DNA of 25,451 bases from Bacteroidales bacterium UBA3816 (GTDB lineage Bacteria; Bacteroidota; Bacteroidia; Bacteroidales; P3), in contig DFDY01000089.1 of assembly GCA_002368955.1 (NCBI GenBank), positions 2,980 through 28,430 of the forward strand. The letters run 5' to 3'. The notes below the pieces were generated by a model, which did not search any database, was not told where the DNA came from, and saw only the letters and a program-made list of their open reading frames with translations. A program made the position numbers and the translations under genes. Of this stretch, positions 1-7,963 are shown piece after piece; position 1 is the stretch's first letter; the number at the start of each line of letters is the position of its first letter.

Positions 1-373
1 CGCCGATGAAGACGGTGTCGTACTGCGAGAGGTCGGGTGCCTTGCCCTCATAAGGAGGCAGTTCGCCTTTCTTGGCTTCCTCTTGGGCGAGGTTGATGAG
101 TGGGGTGTAGGCCATGCCGTCGTATTTGTGTGTGACGATTTCGAACTGGTCGGCACCGGCTATGTCGCTGATATAGTCGGCCACGATTTTGGTGTTGCCT
201 ACTTCGATGTTGCCCACGCTGTAGTTGTCACCTGCGTGGGAGAAGAAGATGACGATAGATTTGCTCATATTGTTTTTGACTTTTTGTGTTTTTACTTCTT
301 TTTTTGACTGGCCACTGCAACCCAGGGTTAGGCCTAGGGCACAGAACAGGGCCAGGAATGTCTTTATTTTCAT
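1..373 (-). CDS. Flavodoxin-domain lipoprotein (3' end outside the window)
   Basis: The frame runs from an ATG at 373-371 to the left edge, giving about 124 residues of an incomplete protein. The first 35 residues are a lipoprotein-type leader with a hydrophobic stretch ending LTLGC (Cys19), followed by a Lys/Gln-rich linker. A flavodoxin fold then begins with SIVIFFSHAGDN, which matches the FMN phosphate-binding first strand and loop, and later YDTVFIG, the third-strand region of flavodoxins. An internal ATG at 268 would give an ordinary cytosolic flavodoxin, so the leader decides the location. I prefer 373 because the leader is in frame, has a lipobox, and starts 9 nt after the stop of the DUF362 gene. 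It is probably the last visible gene of the redox cluster. The role of a flavodoxin outside the cytoplasm is not clear to me. Confidence 0.85.
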   Translation of the reverse strand, partial: MKIKTFLALFCALGLTLGCSGQSKKEVKTQKVKNNMSKSIVIFFSHAGDNYSVGNIEVGNTKIVADYISDIAGADQFEIVTHKYDGMAYTPLINLAQEEAKKGELPPYEGKAPDLSQYDTVFIG

Positions 374-382
374 GAGGTTGTA

Positions 383-1375
383 TTATTTGTCGATGTTGAC
401 GATGTGGTATTTGCGGGTGCCGAGACCAATCTTTTCGGCATGTTCGATGGTGTGGACGCCATGGCGGTCGGTGATGCGCTCTTTGAGTGAGGTGGCATCG
501 TTGCCGGCGGTGTCGGCGTGGTTAAAGACAAGGTCGAGGCAGGCTTGGTCGAGAGCCACGGGGTCGGTGGAGGCCAGAATGCCAATGTCGCTCATCTCGG
601 GGTCGGCGGGATGGCTGTCGCAGTCGCAGTCCACAGAGAGGTTGTTCATCACGTTGATGTAGATAATCTTGTCGCCAAAGTGGTCGGCAACGGCAGCGGC
701 GGCGGTGGCCATGCATTCGAGGAACTTATCTTGGTTCTCGGGTTGGATGTAGTTCCATAGCTGACGGTAGTCCTCGCTCTGGCCGTTGGTGTGGATATAG
801 GTCTTGCCGTTGCGTGAGGCCACGCCGATGCTTTGGTTTTTGAGCACGCCGCCAAAGCCGCCCATGGCGTGCCCTTTGAAGTGGGCCAGATTAATCATGA
901 AGTCATAGTTCTGCAGGTGGCTGCCCACGAGGTTGTACTTCATGTAGGTGGTGTCGCGGACGGGCAGTTTAATCTCCCCTTCGGCATCCATAATGTCCAC
1001 GCCTCCAATGGCATTGAAACCATGGTCGGCAATGACGGCCTGGTGGTCGGCGGTGTTCATGCGCTTGCCGGCATAGGCGGTGTTGCACTCGACAATCTTG
1101 CCGCCCACCAGCTGAACGAGAGGCCCGATAAGCTCGGGTTTGAGGTAGTTGTGGCCGCCAGCCTCGCCAGTGCTTATCTTCACAGCCACACGGCCTTCGG
1201 CTTTCACACCCAAGGCTTCATAAATGCGGATGAGTGACTCGGGGGTGATTTCGGTGGTCATGTAAACTGTGGCCCCTTCGAGTTGGGGCTCCACAGGGGG
1301 GTCGACGGGTTTGTTGTTGCAGCCGCAAGTCAGAAGCAAGGCGGCCGTAAGCATCAAAAGATTCATTTTTTTCAT
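383..1375 (-). CDS. DUF362 domain-containing lipoprotein
   Basis: This 330-residue protein starts at the ATG at 1375 (MKKMNLLMLTAALLLTCGC), a lipoprotein signal with Cys17/Cys19. The open frame extends further upstream to 1513, but that part overlaps the preceding gene and has no leader character, so I reject it. The body shows the DUF362 pattern: VAVKISTGEAGGHNYL near the start, NLAHFKGHAMGGFGG in the middle, the cysteine motif VDCDCDSHPADP, and GILASTDPVALDQACLDLV near the end. Many DUF362 proteins carry a ferredoxin-like 4Fe-4S domain, but I see no CxxCxxC cluster here. The family is generally treated as redox or iron-sulfur related; its exact reaction is unknown. It lies 37 nt after the NTF2-like gene and 9 nt before the flavodoxin lipoprotein, which suggests one transcript. 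Confidence 0.9.
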   Translation of the reverse strand: MKKMNLLMLTAALLLTCGCNNKPVDPPVEPQLEGATVYMTTEITPESLIRIYEALGVKAEGRVAVKISTGEAGGHNYLKPELIGPLVQLVGGKIVECNTAYAGKRMNTADHQAVIADHGFNAIGGVDIMDAEGEIKLPVRDTTYMKYNLVGSHLQNYDFMINLAHFKGHAMGGFGGVLKNQSIGVASRNGKTYIHTNGQSEDYRQLWNYIQPENQDKFLECMATAAAAVADHFGDKIIYINVMNNLSVDCDCDSHPADPEMSDIGILASTDPVALDQACLDLVFNHADTAGNDATSLKERITDRHGVHTIEHAEKIGLGTRKYHIVNIDK

Positions 1376-1412
1376 AAAGTTTTTAGTTATCTGTTTTGTG
1401 TTGATATCTATA

Positions 1413-1898
1413 TTAGTATGTCGAGGCCTCGCAGTGTGAGAACAGCCATCGGCCATCGCGGCGGATGAGATGGAAGTGCAGCTGCAGCCGCCAGGAGTGG
1501 CGTCCGCCGCCAAAGACGGCTGCCGACACCTGGCTCCGGGCCAGCAGGGTGGCGCTGTCGCCCTTCACGGTGGCCTCCAGGACATCGTGGCGGACGGTGA
1601 AATAGTTCAGTGTTCCGTCGGCAATGGCATCGATATACTGCTGCTTGCTCTGCCGCATGCCGGTCATGTGCACCAACATAAAGCTGTCGTCGTGGATGGA
1701 CGAAAGGGTGGCGGTGTCCTTGTCGATCATGGCAATGCACATCGTCTTGTATAGTTCTTTAATCTTTTCTTCTTCGGTCATCGTGCTGGGGTGTAGAAAA
1801 TTGATAGTCGTGGCGGCATTGGCGAGTAGCGGCAGCAGGAGCGTAAAGGCAATCGCAAGGGTGCGCAGCCTCCTCCGTCCGTTGGCTGTTTTAGCCAT
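1413..1898 (-). CDS. Secreted NTF2-like (SnoaL/DUF4440-type) protein
   Basis: This 161-residue protein has an N-terminal signal peptide (basic MAKTANGRRRLR, hydrophobic core, then LLANA). The rest has the pattern of a small NTF2-like alpha+beta cone: helix EEEKIKELYKTMCIAMIDKD, strand DDSFMLVHMTG, helix SKQQYIDAIADG, then strands ending in the conserved-type HFHLIRRDGRWLFSH. Proteins of this fold bind or turn over small molecules, or act as accessory subunits; the substrate cannot be read from sequence. Its ATG overlaps the stop of the aldo/keto reductase gene (ATGGCTAA, 8 nt overlap), so the two are probably translationally coupled. The leader places it outside the cytoplasm, unlike the reductase. 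Confidence 0.85.
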   Translation of the reverse strand: MAKTANGRRRLRTLAIAFTLLLPLLANAATTINFLHPSTMTEEEKIKELYKTMCIAMIDKDTATLSSIHDDSFMLVHMTGMRQSKQQYIDAIADGTLNYFTVRHDVLEATVKGDSATLLARSQVSAAVFGGGRHSWRLQLHFHLIRRDGRWLFSHCEASTY

Positions 1899-2751
1899 AA
1901 GTCTCTATAAGGTGTTTGACAAACTGTATGTCGGAAAAATTGATGTTGCCGCTGTCGTGCTGGTTGAGTGTGGCAATCTTGGCCATCTCATCATCGGTAA
2001 GGGTAAAGTCGAAAATGTTGAAGTTCTGCTCCATGCGGTCGCGGTGAGAACTTTTGGGAATGGCGACGATGTCGCGCTGTGTGAGCCAGCGGAGTGCCAC
2101 CTGAGCGGCACTTTTGCCGTAGCGGCTGCCGATGTGGCCTAGGAGTTCGTTCTGCACGATGCCGTCCACGCCCTGTCCGCCCAGTGGCCCCCAGGCCATC
2201 AGGTGGCAGTCGTTCTCTTTCATCAGGGGTTCGATATCCTTTTGCTGGACGAAGGCATTGCATTGCAGTTGGTTGACCATAGGTTTGATGTCGACGTAAT
2301 GGGCGAAGTCGAAGAAGCGGGCTTCCTGGAAATTGCTCACCCCGATGGCACGCACCTTGCCGTCGCGGTAGGCCTTCTCCATGGCGCGCCAGGAGCCGAA
2401 GACGTCGCCATAGGCTTGATGAATCAACAGGAGGTCGATATAGTCAGTCTGCAGTTTGCGTAGGCTCTCGTCGATGCTGGCAGCAGCGCGGGCCTCACCA
2501 TTGTTGCTTATCCATACTTTGGTAACCAGGAAGATGTCCTCGCGGGCGATGCCGCTTTTGTGGACGGCTGCGCCCACGCCTTCCTCGTTGTAGTAGGCTT
2601 GGGCAGTGTCAATCATGCGGTAACCGACACTTAGAGCTTCGCTCACGCACCTTTCAGCCTCGGCAGGCGGTACCAAAAATACACCATAGCCCAGCAGGGG
2701 CATTTCCACGCCACCCCTCAATGTGATAGTGTTCTGACTAGTCATAATCAT
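1891..2751 (-). CDS. Aldo/keto reductase (NADPH-dependent)
   Basis: This 286-residue TIM-barrel reductase has the full AKR tetrad: Asp48 and Tyr53 in YRMIDTAQAYYNEEG, Lys78 in LVTKVW, and His111 in LLLIHQ. The GVSNF motif is at 137-141, and the cofactor-binding motif IPKSSHRDRMEQNF lies near the C-terminus, typical of NADPH-dependent members. Family members of this 2,5-diketo-D-gluconate reductase-like type reduce aldehydes and ketones in the cytoplasm. The physiological substrate is unknown. Translation may begin at Met1 or Met3 (MTSQNT). It sits 144 nt downstream of the AraC regulator, in an interval with a promoter-like -7 element and a strong hairpin, so it may be a direct target of that regulator. 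Confidence 0.95.
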   Translation of the reverse strand: MIMTSQNTITLRGGVEMPLLGYGVFLVPPAEAERCVSEALSVGYRMIDTAQAYYNEEGVGAAVHKSGIAREDIFLVTKVWISNNGEARAAASIDESLRKLQTDYIDLLLIHQAYGDVFGSWRAMEKAYRDGKVRAIGVSNFQEARFFDFAHYVDIKPMVNQLQCNAFVQQKDIEPLMKENDCHLMAWGPLGGQGVDGIVQNELLGHIGSRYGKSAAQVALRWLTQRDIVAIPKSSHRDRMEQNFNIFDFTLTDDEMAKIATLNQHDSGNINFSDIQFVKHLIETYG

Positions 2752-2807
2752 ACTATTAAGTTGTTGCTAATATGTTGTTTATCGTTTTCTAACATGCTGT
2801 TTTTTCG

Positions 2808-2850
2808 AAATGCAAAAATACGGCAATTCTTTGGAATGGCCGTTGCATTT
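2808..2850. repeat. Long interrupted inverted repeat upstream of the aldo/keto reductase
   Basis: The outer arms AAATGCAA (2808-2815) and TTGCATTT (2843-2850), middle arms CGGC (2821-2824) and GCCG (2839-2842), and inner arms ATTC (2826-2829) and GAAT (2834-2837) fold into one hairpin with a TTTG loop and a 5-nt bulge. On the plus strand it runs into a T6 tract (2848-2853), like an intrinsic terminator, but there is no plus-strand gene before it. It overlaps the -7 candidate of the reductase promoter, so an operator role is also possible. Confidence 0.5.
2813..2820 (-). promoter_or_regulatory. Candidate -7 promoter element for the aldo/keto reductase operon
   Basis: Read on the minus strand this is TATTTTTG, a full match to the Bacteroidota -7 consensus TAnnTTTG, about 62 nt upstream of the reductase start. 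I do not see a good TTTG at the expected -33 position. The site is embedded in the left arm of the inverted repeat at 2808-2850. Confidence 0.4.
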
Positions 2851-2895
2851 TTTGCGGTAATAATTATAGAGAATGCCGTTTCTTGCAGGCAGGGG

Positions 2896-3708
2896 TCAGG
2901 AGCGGAATTCGCTGGGCGAGGCACCGAGGTTCTTCTTTACGTAGCGCACAAAATGGCTGGGAGAGGAGAAACCTAGTTGGTCGCTGATTTGTTCCAAGGT
3001 GAGGTCACGCCGCCGAAGCAGCCGGCTGATTTCAAGTGAGGTGTAGAGCGTAATCCAGTAAATGGCCGACTGGCCGCTCACGCGGTGGCACACCTCGCTG
3101 AGGTATTTTGGCGAAACGCATACCTCCGATGCGTAGTAGGCCACCTGCCGATGCTGGCGGTAGTCGCCCCTTTCAAGGAGAGCCATAAATGCCTGCATAA
3201 TGTTGGCCTGCTGATTGGTGACTGCCCGTTTGCCATGGAGCTCCACATGAAAGTCAAAGAAGTCGATAATCATGCACTGGATGGCGTTGAGCATGGCATC
3301 GCGGTGGAAATGATGGTGGGACAGTTCCAACCGTTGTCGGATATACTCAAAGTTGATGGAGCATACCTTCTGTTGCTCGGGATTGAGATGCATGACGGGA
3401 TTCTCAAACAAAGCCAGGTGTCCGTGCATGCCGTAGTTGCTCTGAGGGGTGGCCATGGCTATGAATTCGACCGAAACATAGATCACCTCTATTTGCAGGT
3501 CGGGACTCTCGTGCAGATTGCGCAGGCGTAGGCTCTGCTGCGGTATGATGAGGCAGTCGCCCGCCGAGAGGCAGTGCTGGGCACTGCCGAGGACAAAGGA
3601 GCAGCTGCCCCTGCGGCATAAAGCGTGGGTGATATAGCCCTCCTCTTGGAAGTGGGCGGTGTCAGCCAGCGACTGGGCCGTGATGATGTCTTCTTGTGTT
3701 TCGGGCAT
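2896..3708 (-). CDS. AraC-family transcriptional regulator
   Basis: This 270-residue protein has an N-terminal cupin-like sensor half (about 10-110: GYITHALCRRGSCSFVLG, then AGDCLIIPQQSLRL) and a C-terminal AraC double helix-turn-helix (about 165-270). The first HTH is around 187-207 (VAYYASEVCVSPKYLSEVCH). The second is around 237-257 (LTLEQISDQLGFSSPSHFVR) and is followed by KKNLGASPSEFR, the classic AraC ending. It lies between the FMN reductase (28 nt upstream) and the aldo/keto reductase (144 nt downstream) on the same strand, so it probably controls this redox cluster. The sensor half has no signature that names the ligand. Confidence 0.95.
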   Translation of the reverse strand: MPETQEDIITAQSLADTAHFQEEGYITHALCRRGSCSFVLGSAQHCLSAGDCLIIPQQSLRLRNLHESPDLQIEVIYVSVEFIAMATPQSNYGMHGHLALFENPVMHLNPEQQKVCSINFEYIRQRLELSHHHFHRDAMLNAIQCMIIDFFDFHVELHGKRAVTNQQANIMQAFMALLERGDYRQHRQVAYYASEVCVSPKYLSEVCHRVSGQSAIYWITLYTSLEISRLLRRRDLTLEQISDQLGFSSPSHFVRYVKKNLGASPSEFRS

Positions 3709-3736
3709 AGTTTTCGCTCCGTCAGGTGGCAGGGCT

Positions 3737-4360
3737 TTAGCGAATAAAGTTGGTATAGTGGATTTCGGGTTCTTCTTTGGGTAGGCCGTTCAGGCTGCGT
3801 TCTGCGGCAATGGCGCGGAGCAGAAAGGCCATGTTACGGGCCAGGATGCGCATGTTCTGCAGCCCTTCAATGTCCTGCATGACCTCTTCGGCCGAATTGC
3901 CGTGCACCATGTTCCAGTAGCGGCCGCTGGCCACGGGCATCTCCGAGATGGTGAAGTACTTGTTCAGCTGGTCAAAGGTGGCTGTGGTCCCACCCCGGCG
4001 GGCCGAGCAGACAGCGGCTCCCACCTTCATGCGTTTGCTGAAAGGGGTGCTGAAGAAAAGGCGGTCCAACAAGTTGGTCAGCGTACCGTTGGCCGAAGCG
4101 TAGTAGACCGGAGAACCCACCACCAACCCGTCGGCGGCCTCCAGTTTGGGAGCCAGTTTGTTCACCAGGTCGTCAAATACGCAGCGCCCCAGTTCGGCAC
4201 AGCGTCCGCAGCCAATGCAGCCACGTATGTCTTGATGGCCCACATGGACAATCTCGGTTGCCACGCCCTCTTTTTCCAGCGTGGTGGCCATCTCTTTCAA
4301 AGCAGTGAAAGTACATCCGGTGGCTTGTGGACTTCCGTTCAGTAGTAGTACGTTAAGCAT
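3737..4360 (-). CDS. Flavodoxin-like NADPH-dependent FMN reductase family protein
   Basis: This 207-residue protein begins with LNVLLLNGSPQATGCT, the FMN phosphate-binding loop of the FMN_red/flavodoxin-like fold. It carries the cysteine motif GCIGCGRCAELGRC (Cys48, 51, 54, 60) seen in the iron-sulfur-flavoprotein-like branch, and GLVVGSPVYYASANGTLTN, which lines the isoalloxazine site. The length fits the family. Members are cytosolic flavoproteins that reduce quinones, flavins or other small acceptors. The cysteine spacing (CxxCxxCx5C) could bind a cluster, but not every member does. It is the first gene of the cluster leading to the AraC regulator and is preceded by a promoter-like sequence. 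Confidence 0.92.
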   Translation of the reverse strand: MLNVLLLNGSPQATGCTFTALKEMATTLEKEGVATEIVHVGHQDIRGCIGCGRCAELGRCVFDDLVNKLAPKLEAADGLVVGSPVYYASANGTLTNLLDRLFFSTPFSKRMKVGAAVCSARRGGTTATFDQLNKYFTISEMPVASGRYWNMVHGNSAEEVMQDIEGLQNMRILARNMAFLLRAIAAERSLNGLPKEEPEIHYTNFIR

Positions 4361-4374
4361 AGGGTTGAGTTTTG

Positions 4375-4405
4375 CAATTATAGTTCATTAACGTATTTTT
4401 CGCAA
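4375..4405 (-). promoter_or_regulatory. Promoter of the FMN reductase/AraC cluster
   Basis: On the minus strand, TTG at 4405-4403 is followed by exactly 20 nt and then TATAATTG at 4382-4375, one mismatch from the Bacteroidota -7 consensus TAnnTTTG. The start codon of the reductase is 14 nt further on, so the leader would be very short. Confidence 0.5.
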
Positions 4406-4425
4406 TAAAAATGTGTGGAATTCCG

Positions 4426-6297
4426 CTATTTTGTCTTTAGTGGTATCTTTTCGGCGGTGATAAGCATCTGGCAGTTGCGGCAGTCGAAATGCAGGCCGAA
4501 CCAGTGTTTGTTGTTGTGGAGATACAGCTGGTCGTTGTTGTCAATGTGGAGTTTGTCAGGCTTGGCATTTTTGCCTTGCAGGCAGCAGCCAAGTTCGTAG
4601 CGGATGCAGTATTTGGTGGTCATAAGGGCCTTGCCGTGGTAGTCGAGGGTTCGCTCTAGGCCGTATTCCATTTGCTGCACTCCATGACGACGGTAGAACT
4701 GCTTGGCTTGCTGGTTGAGGATGTTGGCTCGATAGTCCACTGCTGTTTCAAAGTAGGGGGTGGTGTTGGCCTGCCTTTCGGCCAGTGGGGCACTGTGGCC
4801 CCGCCTTGCCAGGTGCCATGCCAGACGTGCTTCTTCCAGAGCGGCCACTGCCTTGCGGCGCAGGTCGCCTAGGAGTGCGGAGGGGAGGAAATAGGCCCCG
4901 CCGAGGCGGTAGTGGATTTCTGATGTCTGAAAAATGGTGTCGCCCATTTTACGCAGTTGTTTGTCTGTCTGCTCTTGGGCGAGTTGGGGGTTCTGTGCGG
5001 TCTCTTTGGTGCATTCGATGCTGGCCGCGGCCTGGCAGCCGTCGCTGTCCAGCAGTTGCAGTTGCAGCCCATTGGGGGTGTCGGCGAGGGTGGCAGTGAC
5101 TGCCACCTTGCGGCTGCTGGTACGCCTCTGTAGCTGTTTCTCAAACGCTTGGTCGTGGTTGCGCCACAGCAGGGTGCCAACGGCCAGTCCGCCGGGCATA
5201 CGGTTGGGCTGGAAGGTGTTGCCGCCGACACGGTTGACCAGAAAGCCTTCCAGTTCGCCTTTGGGGTTGAAGAAGCAGAGCCCGTCGCCAGCGGTGAGCG
5301 GTTCGGGGCTGCGGAGGGTGATATTGTTGCCGTCGATCTTGATGACAGGTCCCAGTTTCTTGCCTAGCGACTTCTGTGTGTTCAGGGTGGCCATGGGTTT
5401 GCGCTCCTGAAGAAAATAGTCGGTGAAGCCACGGTTGAAGGTTTTCTCCAAGTCGGGCACAAAGTACAGCTCGGTGTGCCCCGACGAGGCGGGACGGCAG
5501 TCGCTGCGGTGGGCCATGATGTCGTCCAGCAGCCGGCGGTAGTAGGCGGTCACGTTCTTCACATAGCCCATGTCTTTCAGCCTCCCTTCAATCTTGAATG
5601 AGGTAATGCCGGCGTCTATCATCTGCTGTAGGTGGCTGGCTGCGGAGAAGTCTTTGAGCGACAGCAGGTGCTGCCCCTTTTGCAGCAGTTCGCCACGCTG
5701 GTTGTAGAGGTCGTAGGCGGAGCGGCAAGGCTGGCTGCAACAGCCGCGGTTGCCGCTGCGGCCGTTGAGGTACTGGCTCATGTAGCACTGCCCGCTGTAG
5801 CTCACGCAGAGGGCCCCTTGCACAAAGGCCTCCAAGTCTACCGTAGTGTTGCGGCGTATCTCCCGCATCTGTTCCAGCGAGGTCTCTCGTGCCAGAATCA
5901 CACGTTTGAACCCCACCCGTTCCATGAACTGAATGCGCTCCAGCGAGGCGTTGTGGGTCTGGGTGCTGGCGTGGAGTTCTATGGGTGGCAGGTCGCATTC
6001 CAGCAGCCCCAAGTCCTGCATTATGACGGCATCGACCCCTATATTGTACAGCTGGTGCATCAGCCACACGGCCTCCTCCACCTCGGTGTCGAACAGGAGC
6101 GTGTTGACTGTGGCAAAGACCTTGGCATGGTAGAGGTGGGCGTGGCGGGTCAACTGCTCAACTTCGGCTAGGCTGTTGGCAGCCCCCACGCGGGCCCCAA
6201 AGTTGGCGGCCCCTATGTAGACCGCGTCGGCCCCGTGGTTGATGGCTTCGCGGCCTTGCTCGTAGTTCTTGGCTGGGGAGAGAAGTTCCAGATACAT
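4426..6297 (-). CDS. U32 family peptidase-like protein (rRNA hydroxylation RlhA-like)
   Basis: This 623-residue protein starts LELLSPAKNYEQGREAINHGADAVYIG, the opening of U32 proteins. It contains the U32 signature EAFVQGALCVSYSGQCYMS (about 156-174, Cys164 and Cys171), followed by GCCSQPC (Cys186, 187, 191). The length, the large insert in the middle and the C-terminal cysteine cluster (YCIRYELGCC and later FDCRNCQM) fit the long form with a DUF3656-like region. The E. coli relative RlhA is required for 5-hydroxycytidine in 23S rRNA, and TrhP acts on tRNA; the cysteines are thought to hold an iron-sulfur cluster. Peptidase activity is doubtful despite the family name. It is the last gene of the smpB operon, 9 nt after the hypothetical gene, consistent with a translation-related job. 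Confidence 0.9.
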   Translation of the reverse strand: MYLELLSPAKNYEQGREAINHGADAVYIGAANFGARVGAANSLAEVEQLTRHAHLYHAKVFATVNTLLFDTEVEEAVWLMHQLYNIGVDAVIMQDLGLLECDLPPIELHASTQTHNASLERIQFMERVGFKRVILARETSLEQMREIRRNTTVDLEAFVQGALCVSYSGQCYMSQYLNGRSGNRGCCSQPCRSAYDLYNQRGELLQKGQHLLSLKDFSAASHLQQMIDAGITSFKIEGRLKDMGYVKNVTAYYRRLLDDIMAHRSDCRPASSGHTELYFVPDLEKTFNRGFTDYFLQERKPMATLNTQKSLGKKLGPVIKIDGNNITLRSPEPLTAGDGLCFFNPKGELEGFLVNRVGGNTFQPNRMPGGLAVGTLLWRNHDQAFEKQLQRRTSSRKVAVTATLADTPNGLQLQLLDSDGCQAAASIECTKETAQNPQLAQEQTDKQLRKMGDTIFQTSEIHYRLGGAYFLPSALLGDLRRKAVAALEEARLAWHLARRGHSAPLAERQANTTPYFETAVDYRANILNQQAKQFYRRHGVQQMEYGLERTLDYHGKALMTTKYCIRYELGCCLQGKNAKPDKLHIDNNDQLYLHNNKHWFGLHFDCRNCQMLITAEKIPLKTK

Positions 6298-6306
6298 CGT
6301 TGGAGG

Positions 6307-6849
6307 TTATTCTTTTTCTGTTTTGTCAATTCTTTTAAGCCCAAGGTCGTAGCGGTACTTCTTGCCCTCCTTGGTTTTGAAGAAGGCGCACTGGAAATCC
6401 TCTTCTTCTAGGGTTGACGGTGTGTAAAAGGTGAGGAAGGTGTTGTTGATTTCCTTTTTGTCGAGTGTGGCCGTGGCAATGGGGTACCGACCCATCACCT
6501 CGTATGTCTTGCCCGCCTCGTCAGAAAAGATGAAGTTGTTCACGCAGCTGGCAAAGTCGTAAAGGCCCACTCGCGCTTCTAGTTTCAAACGCACCGTGTT
6601 GCCGTTGCGCTCGATGACGGGTGTAGGCAGGGTGTTGCCTTCGCTTATTTCTTGAAGAAATTCAATGGTCTCCTGCACCTTCTCGTCTGTCATATCCTTC
6701 ACTTCCAATATGCGGAATTCGGCTTTGGTCTGGGTCTCCTCAAAGGACACTGCCTCCTGTTTCTTATTGTCCCGCTCTCGTTTGATTAATAGTATGATGG
6801 AGAGGACGGCTATGACGGCAACTAGGATTAAAAAGTTAAAATTCATCAT
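6307..6849 (-). CDS. Hypothetical protein with an N-terminal membrane anchor
   Basis: I do not recognise this 180-residue protein. It has one N-terminal hydrophobic segment (about residues 5-23, LILVAVIAVLSIILLI) followed by a basic stretch (KRERDNKK), so the soluble part is probably cytoplasmic. The soluble part has mixed helix and strand character (e.g. EKVQETIEFLQEISEG, then VRLKLEARVGLYDFAS) and no catalytic motif I can name. Translation may start at Met1 or Met2. It is packed between aroB (10 nt) and the U32 gene (9 nt), so it is co-transcribed, but that does not fix a function. Confidence 0.8.
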   Translation of the reverse strand: MMNFNFLILVAVIAVLSIILLIKRERDNKKQEAVSFEETQTKAEFRILEVKDMTDEKVQETIEFLQEISEGNTLPTPVIERNGNTVRLKLEARVGLYDFASCVNNFIFSDEAGKTYEVMGRYPIATATLDKKEINNTFLTFYTPSTLEEEDFQCAFFKTKEGKKYRYDLGLKRIDKTEKE

Positions 6850-6859
6850 GATGTCTGGT

Positions 6860-7912
6860 TTATTTTATCTTTAGCAACGAGTCGCGGATTTCGTTTTCGT
6901 CCACGGCTATGTCTATCACCGGAGCCCCTATGTCCTGTAGCAGCACACAGCGAATCTCGCCTGCGGCATTCTTCTTGTCCTGGCGCATATAGGTCAGAAT
7001 CTCTTCGGTGTCTTTCAGTGTGTATTGGGGCAACTGTGTCAGTTTTGCTGCCACCTGGCGGTAGCGGTCGAGATGTTCCGTGGCCAGTCTCAGTTTCTTC
7101 ACCGAGAGGTAGAGGGCGCACACCAGTCCCACCCCCACGGCCATGCCGTGGCCGAGGGGCTGCTGCCCTTCGTGGTGGCTGAACGACTCGATGGCATGGC
7201 CGAAGGTGTGGCCCAGATTGAGTATGTGGCGGATGCCTTGGTCTTTTGGGTCGGCCTTCACCACGGCACTCTTGATTTCGGCACAGGTGGCAATCATGTC
7301 GGCCCGAACCTCAAGGGTGCCGCCCAAGAGCATGTCGCCGAGGGCCTGATATTGCTCGGGGTTGCCTATGAGGAAAGTTTTGAGCATTTCGAACACGCCG
7401 CCCAATAGTTCCTCGTCGGGCAGGGTGTCGAGGAAAAGCGGGTCAATGCAGGTGATGTAGGGCTGATGGAAGAAACCCACTTGGTTTTTGCTGCCGCCCA
7501 AGTTCACGGCTGTCTTGCCCCCAATGGCGGCGTCCACCATGCCTATGAGGGTGGTGGGGATGTTGATGTAGCCTATGCCGCGTTTGAAGCCCGCAGCCAC
7601 AAATCCACCCAGGTCGCTCACGCAGCCTCCGCCCAGATTCACCAGCACCGTGTCCCGGTCGGCACCGCTTTCCAGCAGGGTTTCCCACAGCTGCTGGGCT
7701 ATGGCCAGGTCTTTGCAGTCTTCGCCCACGGGCACTTCAAGGAATTCTGCCTCTTGCAGGTGGCTCACATGCGACACCAGCGGCACGAGGCAGTGGTTGT
7801 AGGTGTTCTCATCCACAAGGATGAAAAAGCGGCTGTCGGCATATTGCTTCCCGGCTAGCATTCGGTTCAGTCGGCTCAATGATGAGGTGTGTGACGGGAG
7901 AATGGTTTTCAT
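6860..7912 (-). CDS. aroB: 3-dehydroquinate synthase
   Basis: The enzyme converts DAHP to 3-dehydroquinate, the second step of the shikimate pathway, using NAD and a divalent metal in the cytoplasm. At 350 residues it has the family length. It shows the NAD-binding motif NLGGGCVSDLGGFVAAGFKR (92-111), PTTLIGMVDAAIGGKTAVN (119-137), and DQGIRHILNLGHTFGHAIE (224-242). The metal ligands correspond to Glu175 (GGVFEMLK), His235 and His255 (PLGHGMAVG). It lies between aspartate kinase (51 nt) and a small membrane-anchored protein in the smpB operon. Its pairing with aspartate kinase places two amino-acid biosynthesis entry steps on one transcript. Confidence 0.97.
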   Translation of the reverse strand: MKTILPSHTSSLSRLNRMLAGKQYADSRFFILVDENTYNHCLVPLVSHVSHLQEAEFLEVPVGEDCKDLAIAQQLWETLLESGADRDTVLVNLGGGCVSDLGGFVAAGFKRGIGYINIPTTLIGMVDAAIGGKTAVNLGGSKNQVGFFHQPYITCIDPLFLDTLPDEELLGGVFEMLKTFLIGNPEQYQALGDMLLGGTLEVRADMIATCAEIKSAVVKADPKDQGIRHILNLGHTFGHAIESFSHHEGQQPLGHGMAVGVGLVCALYLSVKKLRLATEHLDRYRQVAAKLTQLPQYTLKDTEEILTYMRQDKKNAAGEIRCVLLQDIGAPVIDIAVDENEIRDSLLKIK

Positions 7913-7963
7913 AGAAATCAGTTATACTATTTTGGTGTGGTTAAAAGATCGGTGTGGCCTACG

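Noticed and set aside
1376..1513. N-terminal extension of the DUF362 protein
   Set aside because: It overlaps the NTF2-like gene and would bury the lipoprotein leader that begins at the ATG at 1375.
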